This document shows, piece by piece, positions 23,761 to 39,283 of a stretch of 64,000 nt of DNA (position 1 is its first letter; every line of letters starts with the position of its first letter). The stretch is from the NCBI GenBank assembly GCA_963555705.1, contig OY743174.1, positions 57,434,234-57,498,233 of the forward strand, written 5' to 3'. Origin of the DNA: Ligustrum vulgare. Taxonomy: Eukaryota > Streptophyta > Magnoliopsida > Lamiales > Oleaceae. The translations under genes and the position numbers were made by a program. The notes beneath the pieces were generated by a model. The model was not told the DNA's origin, made no database searches, and was given only the letters and a program-made list of their open reading frames with translations.

Positions 23761-24327
23761 TTATATCATTGCTGAACTGCCAGAAGCCTCATTTTGTAAA
23801 ACAGACTGGCAAACAGGATCTTTTGCTATTATATTTTGGAGACTATAACGATTTTTGTCCTCGTTAAACTGAGCGTATAAGGAGAGAAGTTCACGTTGTA
23901 CATAACCACTTGGGTGCGTCTCAAGAGTCAGTCGAATATCATCCAAAGACTCCTTACTCAGTCCACCCTTTATGAATTCGATTTTATCATCCCGATTAGT
24001 AGAAGAATATCCTACTGATTTGCAACGAGTATTACAGTTCCAACGAGCACATTTGTAGCAACCACCCAGTCTTTTTGCTCTTCGTTTCTTTGCAAACGTG
24101 CTTTTGCCTAAACCAGGCATGTGCTTTGGAAATGTTGATGGTAATTCACCAGATAGTCGAACCTTTGCTTCTATCAACCAGCGAACATCTTCTGGAATAT
24201 CATGAGCCATTAGCAACCTCAATCTTTCGAGCCTTATTTTATAGATCTTTCTCAGATCATTCATAGGAAGACTGGAATAATACTTGCGAATGTTAGAAAG
24301 AATGATATCCATTGTTTGATGATTCAA
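23761..24327 (-). CDS. 188-aa Cys-rich protein, copy 3 (one substitution)
   Basis: Identical to copies 1 and 2 except Ser181 to Ala in the C-terminal tail; the Cys cluster and basic patch are unchanged. Confidence 0.55.
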   Translation of the reverse strand: MNHQTMDIILSNIRKYYSSLPMNDLRKIYKIRLERLRLLMAHDIPEDVRWLIEAKVRLSGELPSTFPKHMPGLGKSTFAKKRRAKRLGGCYKCARWNCNTRCKSVGYSSTNRDDKIEFIKGGLSKESLDDIRLTLETHPSGYVQRELLSLYAQFNEDKNRYSLQNIIAKDPVCQSVLQNEASGSSAMI

Positions 24328-24887
24328 CCTCTTCTCAGCATGAACTATTTAAAAGCGCAAAGGATCTGAGTGAATCCGCGTGATGTTGTGACCAGCAAGA
24401 AAGCGCAGGATTATTTTAATGATAAGAGGAGACAAGAAGTAATGCGCTGTTAAATTTTATCGATAAAGGAGATTTGATTGGAGATTTGGAATATTTTTCT
24501 TGGATTATGGGTACTGATATTTTGTTTTAATAATGATAATCTTGGTATAGTGTGATGATACGTGGAAAGTAAAATGAGTACCGTATTGAATCAGAATTCA
24601 TACGTATATACAAGTGAAAGAAATACTTTGCAGGAAATGTGGTGACATTTAAGTATAGAATCTTAGTTTTGGGAGATATTTGTTTACTGAATTTTGGGTT
24701 ACAAATATTGGAAAGATAAGTTGATGATATTATGTTGATATGTTACGTAGAGAGAATTTTCAGGTAATTCTTTGATGATTTTGGGAATTTTCGATGATAA
24801 GAAGAAGAGATTCTGATTAAGTATTCAGAAATTATAAGATTAAGTAAGTTTAATTTCGAGGACGAAATTATTTTAAGGAGGTAAGAT

Positions 24888-27792
24888 TATAGCGATCCAG
24901 AATTTTTATGCAATAAATAATTATTTTAATATTTAGAAAATTGTGTCGCTACTATTTCATTTATTATTTTGAAGTTAACGCCGCGACGGATTCGTCTAGC
25001 CAAGTCAAGAGATATCGAATTTGTTCGATTTTAAATTAAAATCCGAATTTCTAAAAGTATATTATTTTATTCATAGTATTATTTTCAAAATCATTTTAGA
25101 TTCCAATTTTCCGTATTGAATTATTTTAGTCCAAAATCTCAACATTTATTTATTCTCAAACTTATTATTTTCAGTCCAAAATATATCTGTTTTCAATACG
25201 TTTCTTGATCGAAATTAGTCAAATTTGTAGTGATTTATCTTAAATTAATCCTATAATTTTCTAAACAATCCAACACTCCCACGTTTTTATCAACCTTCCA
25301 TCTACTTTACAACCCATCTGCACTCATCATCCTATAGCCGAAAGTGATAGCTATACCCACTCCTTCAATTATTTTTCCTTTCTTTCTCTTTCAGTATATC
25401 ATCCACGAGCAGCCTATTTCATCAACTCTACCACCAACCATATTCATCATCATCAATCAGGCCAGTTTCCTCCATTTCAACTCCATCCAATTCAATTTCC
25501 ATTTTGAGCAAGTCTCATTTGCAAGATCAACAATCTCAGCCATTATCATCAATTCTGATTTCCTGCAAGCATCTTCAACATGGACACCACTAAACACCAT
25601 CATTATTTATCCAACCTCTATTTCATTTCTGAATCGAATCTAAACATCACAACTGCTATATTGAATTCCCTCTACAAGCATCACACATCTATTATGCAAA
25701 TTCCAAATACATCCATATCAGCTCCATTACTATCCAACCAACCCAATTGATCAACACACTGAAACCAATCTACCATCATCACCACAGCCTTCCTTCCACT
25801 GAATCAATACAGAACCAAGCAGCCACCATTGTCAACCACTCAACACCACAGTCCCAACACCAATCCAATCACCAGTCCTCAGCCATCAATCCAAGATCAA
25901 TCACCACCTAGACCACCGCCGGTCGCTTCCCTGTCTTCTCCTCTGTTGGTCGTGAGAGAGAGTGTTGAGAGAGAATGAGTTGAGTGGTGAGAGAGAGTTA
26001 GATCTGAGGATATATTTTAATATATTTCGAAAATTACAGTTTAGCCCCAAGTTTGAAAAGTGATCATTTCAGTCCCTGAAGTTTTAAAATGTTTTAAATC
26101 AGTCCTTTTAGTTTTAAACTTATCGATTTCAACCCTTAAGTTTTAAATGAGTTTTAATCAGCCTTTCATTTTCAAAATATATTATTTCAGCACTATAATA
26201 ATATTTATTTGAGCTTCGACCCAACTTTTGGAAAAATTGCATTTTAGTCCCTCAACTTCCAAAAATGTTCAAATTGGTCCCTCATCTTTCAAAGCATCTA
26301 TTTTAGTCCCTCAAATTTCAAAACATCAATTTTAGTCCTCAAATTATAATTTATCATTTTAAACTATATATTCGATATACTAAAGTGACTTATTGGCTAA
26401 GACGCTTCGTACGGAGAATTTAAAGAAATTGAAGTCATTCCCGCTCAACTTTGCACTCGTCGGATTTGAGGTAGACTCGCACTTATTAATTGATTTAAAT
26501 TATGATTTCATATAAATGTCATGTGACTTGTGAAAGTCAATTTTCAAGAAAATTAAGTATGTTTTATGAAAGGTAAATATACCTTATGTTTTTATGAAAA
26601 GTAAGTATACCCTATGTTTTTACGATAATGTTTTATATGTTTTGGATCATTGCTACACATAAGAATTCTTGCCACCTAAGTTCGGTAACATTCTTGTGTC
26701 TCCTATGTTTATGAGGATTTGCCACGAAGTTCGGTAAAATTCCTATCTTTCCATATGTTTATGAGGATTTACCACCTAAGTTCGGTAAAATTCCTGTCGC
26801 ATATGTTTATGAGGATTTCGATCCTATCTTATGTTATGATGCAATTGATCCCTATGAATTTCAGAAAATTATGCTTGGTATACTTACTACATAAGAATTC
26901 TTACCACCTAAGTTCGGTAAAATTCTTATGTTTATGAGGATTTCGATTTTATCCTATGTTATGATGAAAACTTACTGTGATTTTACTGTTATTATGATAA
27001 GAATTCTTGCCACCTAAGTTCGGTAAAGTTCTTGTATGTTTATGAGGATTTAAATCATATCTTATGTTATGCTTTCAAAAAGAAATTATGCTTGACATAA
27101 TTAAAATGTTTTTATAAGTATATGGTTTTCAAAGAGATGTTTTCAAAGAGCTGTTTTCAAAGAGATATTTTCAAAGAGCTGTTTTCAAAGAGATATTTTC
27201 AAAGAGCTGTTTTCAAAGAGCTATTTTCAAAGAGATGTTTTCAAAGAGCCTATTATTTTCACAATATGTCTCGTGCTGTAATGCACAATATGAGTTTTAT
27301 CAAGAGCAGTTTTATAAAGAAGCTCTATCAATGCCCGTTTTATAAAGAGCCGGGATTTATGTGTTTAATCATCTTATAAATTAAATTAATTTGCGATGAG
27401 TCTACTGAGTATTTCCCCCATGAAATACTCACCCTACTTTTTAACAGTTTTGCAGATTGCGGAGACGGTGGCGAGCGATGAATGATGGTGGCAATAATCG
27501 TTAAACAGTTGAAAGTTTGACGTTAATGGTTTCCGTATTTTCCAAACAATCGAATAATTTAGAGAAGTTCATTTATTTGAGAAATTATGACATTGGCAAT
27601 TTCTTTACAAAATTAATGGTTCGATTTACTATTTCAAATGGTTTCATAAATGTTTCAATTTTATCGGCCATTACAGTTTATTTAATGTTGCAAAAAATGA
27701 ATTTCAATTATTTCTTCCGCAAAAATATTATTCGAAAAATTTAGACAGAAAATGACATAGTGAATCGGGTATACGGAACTCGGGGCGCTACA
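24888..27792 (+). repeat. LTR 4 of the array, 2905 bp, slightly diverged
   Basis: Closes the array. Unlike LTRs 1-3 it has G to A at 26361, AAG to CTT at 26405-26407 (equal to an inversion of CGAAGCG), and G to A at 27757. It is followed by the right TSD CCTAG at 27793-27797 rather than a PBS. Confidence 0.9.
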
Positions 27793-27797
27793 CCTAG
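27793..27797. repeat. Target-site duplication CCTAG, right copy
   Basis: Matches 6226-6230; the pair brackets the whole 21.6-kb array. Confidence 0.8.
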
Positions 27798-28250
27798 GTA
27801 CACCTATGCCGAGGTGATGCTATGTCGAGGTACCCTTATGCCGAGGTATTCCTAAGCCGAAGTGAGTACCCTGAAAAAGTGACAAGATAACTTGATGTGA
27901 CAACATCTTTAAAGGGATTTGATGGTTGTTTTATCCCTATGACATGTAGTAATGATTATAGCCAAAGAAATGGTTTACCTCATGAATAGTTAGGATCTTT
28001 CCATGTGTAAAACATAACACGTGTCACAATATAAGAGAATTACTCATTCTATAAATAGAGCACACTTGCCTCCAAGGAAAAGGTTGGTAATTCAATACTC
28101 TAACTCAATATATAAAATTTCATTCCCTTTTCTCTCTTTTACACATTTACATTTCCCGCACCCAATATATATTCACTTGAAATGAGTACTGACTTTGGCA
28201 TCGGAGTGCAAACGGGAGCCACCTCGGCCCCCTTTGCAAACTGATTGTTT
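27798..28250 (+). repeat. 3' part of an older LTR-like sequence
   Basis: Begins with short repeats of 'atgccgaggt' (27805-27860), has a TATA box TATAAATAG at 28050-28058, and ends with 'gactttggcatcggagtgcaaacggg' and 'ccacctcggcc', wording typical of the U5 side of plant gypsy LTRs. Its 5' part is presumably left of 6226, so the LOG array landed inside this older LTR. No paired LTR was found in the window. Confidence 0.45.
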
Positions 28251-28256
28251 GTCATA

Positions 28257-28780
28257 GTGTGCAGGAGATCCACGTGTTCAAGAGGGAGAAGCTGAGACGT
28301 GTTGGTCAAAGGGCCAGCCGGATTTTGTGGTCAACAATAGTCATTCGAATCCTTAGTCAAACATCTTCTACTTCGGGATGGGAAAGAAATTGGAGTGTAT
28401 TTGAGCGCATTCACGCCAAAAAAGAAAAAAAAATGGAACGTCAAAGGCTAAATGATCTTATCTACGTTGCTTATAATTTGCGATTGCAAAATAGGTAAAC
28501 TATCTCTTTATCTCTTAAATAAAATTTAATGTTTCGTTAATTGAAAATGCTCTAGTTAAATTATTAATTTTCGAACCTTACAGAATTCATTATAAGAAGA
28601 GAAGTTATGATCCAATTGATAATGAGTGCATTGACAAGACGGACTATTGAATTTAAGAAGAAACACCGCCTCAAGAACTTGATTATGAAGAGTTAGATGA
28701 TACAATTTATGAGGATAATACAATGCTCAATGTTGATAATTGTGTCAACGACACTTCTACTCAAAGTTTGTATCCATAAT
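28257..28780 (+). pseudogene. hAT transposase C-terminal dimerisation fragment
   Basis: An exon ending at 28494 (GTAAAC donor) encodes RILSQTSSTSGWERNWSVFE and RQRLNDLIYVAYNLRL, the conserved C-terminal dimerisation region of plant hAT transposases. A second exon starts after the CAG at 28581-28583 (SYDPIDNECIDKTDY), meets two in-frame stops, and continues with EETPPQELDYEELDD, the usual acidic tail. The catalytic part is absent. It is a relic and unlikely to be functional; domestication is not suggested by the stops. Confidence 0.75.
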
Positions 28781-29304
28781 TATCTTCTTCATTGATTTTA
28801 CTTATTAATATGCAAGTGATGCATTCAACTAATTTAGTAATTTATTGATTTTTATCGAATTTTTTTTTTGTTAGATGACAATGAAAATATTGCGGAACTT
28901 CAAACTTATGACGTGGATGATTAGATCCCCTGGATGTCATTCGTTGTTCTGGTTGTTCAAGTGATGTTGAGACGCCGTAAATATTCAGACTTATAGATGA
29001 GATTGATTTAGATGATAATTGATCATGATTTGTTTTTTTGTTTTTGTTTTTACTTTGTTTTTGTTTGTTGTATTTTTTTTTTTTTTTGATTGTGCCATTG
29101 TGCTAAGATATTTTTTCGAAATTTGAACATATGGTCGTGTTTATCATGGATTTAATTTTAGTAGTGATGAATATTTTAGTATGTTTTGTTTGTTAACTAT
29201 TTGAATTAGCTTTTGACTAAACAGTTATGAATGACTTAACAATTTCAGTTCGAATCGACCAATCCGATATATTTTCCATGTTCATAGGGCTGTGTCTATG
29301 TTTT

Positions 29305-29308
<4 letters not shown>
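28781..29308. other. AT-rich spacer, nothing recognised
   Basis: Contains T-runs (for example 29074-29088) and no coding signal. Confidence 0.6.

Positions 29309-29376
<68 letters not shown>
29309..29376 (+). repeat. (CT)n microsatellite
   Basis: About 34 uninterrupted CT repeats followed by a short GT stretch and a G-run. Confidence 0.95.
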
Positions 29377-29382
<6 letters not shown>

Positions 29383-29392
29383 GTGTGTGTGT

Positions 29393-29562
29393 GGGGGGGG
29401 GGGGTTTAACTGTTAATACTTCATAAATCATAAATATTTGAAAAGTTAAATTAGTTGGTTGAAATACTAAAAAGGGGGGGGGGGGGGGGGTTTAACTGTT
29501 AATACTTCATAAATCATAAATATTTGAAAAGTTAAATTAGTTGGTTGAAATACTAAAAAGTT
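29393..29562 (+). repeat. 86-bp tandem duplication, each copy starting with a G-run
   Basis: A run of 12 G (29393-29404) and one of 17 G (29474-29490) each precede the same ~70 bp beginning TTTAACTGTTAATACTTCAT. It may be real or an assembly or polymerase artefact at homopolymers. Confidence 0.85.
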
Positions 29563-30591
29563 GAATTATACCTCGTCGAACATCTAATTGTTGTGAATCA
29601 TGAATCAAAGCAACTTCGCCTGTTTGATCAGGAGGGTTAGTATCCTCAGTATGCTTCTTGTTATCGATAAAAATTACTACACGTTTGGCTATTGTTGAGC
29701 GAATTTCAAATCATTGTGGAAAAATGATTATAAATTGGTTTATTTAGAACAACTCCAATTGTGATGTAAATTTGTTGTCAATTTACACCTTCTAAAATCA
29801 CTTTTACATCTCAATATAAATCCCGGTGGATCTAAATCAAAATTTTGCTCCAATGAATAAATGTAAATTATAAGATTTAAATTTAGTTTTTGTACAATTT
29901 TTTAGCTAGTAAATTTTATGTTAATCTATTTTTTTAGGTTGTGCATATATATAAATATTATGAACAAATCAACCTAAAAAATTTGAAATTTTGTTAAGAA
30001 AATAAAAATATTAAAAAATAAAAAAATGTGCAAATTAATATAAAAACTCAAATTGTAATGTAAATTAATATAAAAGATTTAAATTATATATGATAACATT
30101 AAGATTTTATGGATTGATAGCTAAATTTAGGTGAAATCTGTTCCAAGTGAATGTGTAAAAGTATATGCAAATGTAGATCTTTTTTAAATCTTTGTCGGAA
30201 TTCTAATTTACATCCGTTTTACGCTCCGTCGTTGAAGAACATTCTGGTGAACTTTGGGATGTAAATCACTAATTGGAGCTAATTTAAATCACTATTGAAA
30301 TTGCTCTTATATTTTCGAAGTAAAATATGGAATTAAAAAATAGAAAAAAAATTGGGTAATTAAAATGTAGTTTGAAAATTGTGATTTTTATAAATTGATT
30401 GATGAACGAATATATTTGAGGAAAAATAATTCTCCACCTTTGCTGAGCCGTGACTCAACCGGATTTATTGGATCCCTCAACCCACCTTCACGGATTTCTT
30501 ACCCCGCCATTGACGTCTTCCTCACAAAAAAATCACGCACTGATACAAGAAGTGGGTCTGTTTATACATGTAAATACGAACAAATATCTCG
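29563..30591. other. AT-rich intergenic sequence upstream of the first beta-amylase gene
   Basis: No coding sequence or clear transposon ends. It contains repeated 'atgtaaatt' motifs (29760-30280) and presumably the promoter of the gene at 30676. Confidence 0.5.
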
Positions 30592-30601
30592 TATATATAT
30601 A
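30592..30601 (+). promoter_or_regulatory. TATA box of the first beta-amylase gene
   Basis: TATATATATA lies 75-84 bp before the ATG at 30676. The leader contains GATAGT and GAGAGT repeats. Confidence 0.5.
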
Positions 30602-30675
30602 CCGTGAGAGTGAGTGTTAGAAGCAGAGGTAGAGGTAGAGATACTGATAGTGATAGTGATAGTGAGAGAGTTGGG

Positions 30676-35348
<4,673 letters not shown>

Positions 35349-35647
35349 CTGGAATTCTATGACAGAGACTATGAGAAGGAAGGAGAACATTGTCGTCATT
35401 ACATGAGCAGGTGAGCAGGCAATAAAAGAGGCATCGAAGCTGATTCAAATCTCTTTACCATAGGATGAATATTGGTGGATTTACATATCCACGGAAATGC
35501 TGGAAATTTCGTAATCTGAGATAGCGTCCTTTTGAACGTCATTAAAAAATCTTTTTTTTTTTTTTTGGCTACAATTTTCAATTTTAACAATACGTTTTAA
35601 TAATAAAATATTCTACACATAAAGACATAATTTTTCTTTCAATTTTG

Positions 35648-35738
35648 ATCCCCTCCCAGCCACGGGGAGGGGATTAATATGCCCGCCCCCTGTGAGGGGG
35701 CGGGCACTTTGTTACCCTCCCCGCCACGGGGAGGGTAA
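35648..35738. repeat. Cluster of three perfect GC-rich hairpins
   Basis: Hairpin 1: ATCCCCTCCC (35648-35657) pairs with GGGAGGGGAT (35665-35674). Hairpin 2: GCCCGCCCCC (35681-35690) with GGGGGCGGGC (35696-35705). Hairpin 3: TTACCCTCCCC (35712-35722) with GGGGAGGGTAA (35728-35738). Loops are 5-7 nt; those of 1 and 3 share GCCAC. They stand out sharply from the AT-rich surroundings, about 300 bp after the stop of the first beta-amylase gene. Confidence 0.85.
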
Positions 35739-35861
35739 TAAAGTTTATTTTTCTTTAAATCTCAACCACATAATATCAATCATTACTCAAAACAATTTTT
35801 TTTTTTTCCGAATAAGCTGCATCAAACAGAGGCATAGTAATCTAATCTAAGGACTCTTGCT

Positions 35862-36000
35862 GTCGTGGATTTACATAAACCGAGCTAAATGTTTTTTTAT
35901 GTTTGATACAACATTGAAGTCGTGGATTTACATAGACAGAGCTAAATGTTCCATTATAAGGGAATATTTGATACGACATGGAATTGAAATTAGTAAAGGA
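35862..36000 (+). repeat. Two diverged ~68-bp tandem copies
   Basis: 'gtcgtggatttacata' followed by 'gagctaaatgtt' and 'tttgatac-acat' occurs twice in a row with small differences. Confidence 0.7.
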
Positions 36001-37500
36001 AAATGTTTTTCATTTCCACTTAAATTTTTTTAACCATGCCCCTAGAGAAAATCTTTGATGGAAAATGGATTAAAATGTGCTTTGAAAGCTTGTACATGGG
36101 AAATATTTTTTACCGAAAATTTGTGAATCAGACACAAAAGTTGAAAATTGATTTTCTTGACATTGACAATTTTCATGGAAAATTGGAGTTACCTTTTCAT
36201 TTACTTTGCCAGATTTTCTGGCAAGGGAAAGGATCACTATCTCATGATTGATCTATTCGCTACCCGAATGCTTCTAAAGTTAGCCAGCCTTTTTGTAATC
36301 TATTTAGCGAGTACATCAAGTTAAACCTTGCCCATAATCTGTTTACATTGCTCCATTTTGAATGTAGCAAGTGAAACATAGTGACCCAATTTGAAACTTA
36401 ATTGAAGTTTAGTGACTCAGTTGAGACAAATTCTAGTTCAGTTACTCAATTGAGATTTCACTAAAAGTTCAATGACCACAATGTATGCTTGAAATTTACC
36501 TTATTCGTGTACCGTTTTAATGGTAATTTGGATAGAACCATGAAGGCTACAAAGGTTAGATATAAATACTAAAATGATCAATTTTGAGTGTCAAAGACGA
36601 AAACACAACATCAAGAAGTTGGAGAGACTTGCTAGTTGCTACAGCTACTACTTTCCGGTTGTTGGTCAAAAGACTCAAAGCTACGATTATTGTGACTTCA
36701 ATTGTAATATTAGAATCTTCTGTGATATAAAAACACACAAGATGCAATTTCACATTATTATTATTTTTTATTATCTTTTTAAACAAACCAGAGTATGAAA
36801 TTAAAAAAAAAAAAAAAGATTGAATTACGATGTCGTCGTCGTTCACTTTAGTCAAGAACAATGTGATCAGGGATTGTTTGACAAAGCATTTTTGCAACTT
36901 TCGAGAGAAGTTAATGAATAGTGTAGTAAAAAGTTGTAAGTCTTATAAAAAAGTTCTGCTGTGAAATGGTGTTCTCTTAAATGTTCACTCAATTAAAATT
37001 ATACACATTGTCACTTTTTGAATGTATCTGTTTGTGTTGATTTAAAATCTGTTTGTTGACATGTATGCATATACAATTTTAATTGGGAGAACACCTAATG
37101 AGACATTATTTTGGGGTAGCAAATTTGGACTCCTTATTAAACCCTTGTTTGTCTCAATTTTTTTTTTCCTATACCCATCTTCAATCATACATTTATAAAA
37201 TAAAATATTTTGCACGTAAACAAAAATTTTTTCCTACTATTCAACCATACATTCTTCAAAAATTTACAATTGAAACATTAAATTCTCTTTAAAATGGCTA
37301 TCAAACAAGGGTTAGTGTAGTTAATGTTGAAAGTTAAGCAAGTGTTTGGTAAACAAATAAACTGATTTATAAATCAATTTATAAATTATACAATTTCTTA
37401 AGACATTTTTTAATCACACATATTTTCTCTTTCAAATTTTCATCAACTATTTTTACCTAAAAATTATAAACAAATTAATTTATAATCACACAATGTTACC

Positions 37501-37842
37501 CAGGGGTGAAGTCATAGGTGACTAACTGGGCCTTGGCCCACCCAATTTTGGAAAAATTCTTCATAACTCATAGCTTGGAATTCATATCAAGATTAGAAGA
37601 AAAATAAGGGATTAGGAGAAAAATCAAGAATTACAATCTGTCTCAGTTGTATTTGAATTTGGAAGGATTTTTGATTGGATTATATATATCATTAATAATT
37701 TAATGAATTCGTCATTTATCAAAATATAATATTATGTGTGGCAAAAATCAGTAAACATATATATGGGATGGTGGTACACCTAAATTCTTTAAAAGTTTTT
37801 AATGATGACCCAGCTTAATTTCTTGGTTTGGCTCCGCCCTTG
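37501..37842. mobile_element. hAT-like non-autonomous element (MITE), decayed
   Basis: Left end CAGGGGTGAAGTCA and right end (reverse complement) CAAGGGCGGAGCCA match at 10 of 14 positions and resemble hAT-type termini. Flanking octamers ATGTTACC (37493-37500) and GTGTCACC (37843-37850) agree at 6 of 8, fitting an old 8-bp target duplication. Confidence 0.55.
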
Positions 37843-38082
37843 GTGTCACCAAACATAGGCTAAATGTTGTTTTTGACGATCGATTAAAAAATATTAATTG
37901 AGTAACTGAATTGAAGTATTTTTTTTTTTGGGAAAATAATTGAAGTAAATTAAAATAAAGTAACCAACCAAAAAAAAGGATAAAGCTGTTGGGTTCGAAA
38001 AATGGATCGAATTGGTTACCGAACTCATGTGAATTTGGTAAATTTCAAGGTGGATGTGATGGGTAAAAATCCATATTGATGA

Positions 38083-38317
38083 CACGTGTACAAGTGTGCC
38101 AAAATCCTCTAACTAACAAATATCATGAGCAACCCTGAATTATGGGGATCACGAAATTATTGCCTTGCTAACTGGTCCAAAAATGTAAGGAGTCTGAGGA
38201 CAATAATAAACACAATTCAATGGTCCCAGCCAGACCTATTCACGTGAAATGGGTCCTTAACCCGGCACGAGTTATGCGCGTGGATCGCACGCTCGAAGAT
38301 AAGGGGCCGAACGTGTG
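38083..38317 (+). promoter_or_regulatory. G-box and BR-response-like motifs upstream of the BZR1-BAM gene
   Basis: CACGTGT at 38083-38089, CACGTG at 38241-38246 and CGTGTG at 38312-38317. BZR1-type domains bind CGTG(T/C)G and G-box elements, so these could be sites for this gene's own protein family. Occurrence by chance is possible. Confidence 0.35.
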
Positions 38318-38523
38318 TCGGTCACTACCCACACACGCTTCCCTCGTGTAAAACCTCCGTCCGTTTTCTCTCTCCGCCGCTGGATCTCCGCCGGAAAATT
38401 TCTAGTGTTATAATCCTTTTTAATCTTCGTTTTGGGAACCGGAGCTCTCCGCTCTCTATTCCTCCGTGAGATCTGAACGAGAGGAATGTGATATTTCTCA
38501 GCGGGGTTCGTGACCAAAACGTA
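38318..38523 (+). other. Probable 5' UTR exon of the BZR1-BAM gene
   Basis: A CT-rich leader (CTCTCTCCGCCGCTGG region) ends at a strong donor GTAAGT (38524). The next exon would start at 39182 after ATACAG and holds the ATG at 39284. The start of transcription is not defined. Confidence 0.4.
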
Positions 38524-39283
38524 GTAAGTTGTTTTAAGCATTATTGAGCTGTCGTCAAAGATGTGTTTTGTGAAGATTCTAAACTTTCTTAATAGTGGCT
38601 AACAGATTTAATTTAGCGGGTGAGGAAAACTACAAGTACTAATCGTTTTTTGGTTGATGTTTGGTTATTATAGCTATTCCACCAGTTTCATTTAATTGAA
38701 GTGAAATTGATTTAACCTGGAAAAAAGATGCAAAAATCACGTATAACAATTAAGCCAGTGTAATGACTTGAATTGGAAATTCCAGTCCTTTTACTATGTA
38801 ATCAAGTGAGATACTTACATTTATTTACTTATTTTTTTATGCTTTTGCACATGAAGTAAGGTAAATGATAAATGTCTCGAGCTATCTTTGAACAGTGGGG
38901 TCATAAGAATAGCTGAAATACAAGCTAGCTGTCGTCGTAGCAAACAAATCGCATAAATAATGTACGTCCCTATTTCCTTTTCCGTACATTGCACCAGTGA
39001 TCATCTTTATATATGTATAAAGTTTGGTTCTTTATGAATTCACTCAATTATACTTGTTACTGTCTTGGCATTGTTTACTTTGTATAACATTTAGCCTCAG
39101 ATAATTTTGAGCAACCTGGATGGACTACCCAGACATGTAAACACATGCAGTTACTAACTAAAGAATGTTCTGATTATACAGGATATTGGGGGTATGGGCG
39201 ATGCTACTTTCATCAGGAGGCTTAAATTTTAAGATTTATGCTTAGCTTAGAAGAGAAGATAAAGGAGAAAACTAGGAAAAGTC

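Larger units (their letters stand above)
21574..24887 (+). mobile_element. Internal region, unit 3
   Basis: Same content at +12438 bp. I saw two private substitutions: C to T at 22286 (non-coding) and A to C at 23787 (Ser to Ala near the C-terminus of the 188-aa ORF). Confidence 0.88.
6231..27792 (+). mobile_element. Tandem array of a LOG-carrying non-autonomous Ty3/gypsy-type LTR retrotransposon (4 LTRs, 3 internal regions)
   Basis: The 6219-bp unit (2905-bp LTR plus 3314-bp internal region) repeats at 6231, 12450 and 18669, followed by a closing LTR at 24888. Each LTR is followed by a PBS (TGGTATCAGAGAT, 3 bp after the LTR end), and each internal region ends with TTCGAGGACGAAATTATTTT and a purine-rich tract, a signature of the pol end and PPT of plant Ty3/gypsy elements. 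No gag or pol coding is visible. The only long clean ORFs are antisense: a LOG-like enzyme and a Cys-rich 188-aa protein. One TSD (CCTAG) bounds the whole array. That fits one insertion followed by unequal recombination between LTRs, or insertion as a multimer. Confidence 0.88.
35349..37500. other. Intergenic spacer between the two beta-amylase genes
   Basis: AT-rich. Holds the 3' end of the first gene, three GC-rich hairpins (35648-35738), a short diverged tandem repeat (35862-36000) and otherwise nothing recognisable; its ORFs are low complexity. Confidence 0.6.

Noticed and set aside
29227..29409. 60-aa ORF with poly-SL
   Set aside because: It is produced by the CT microsatellite.
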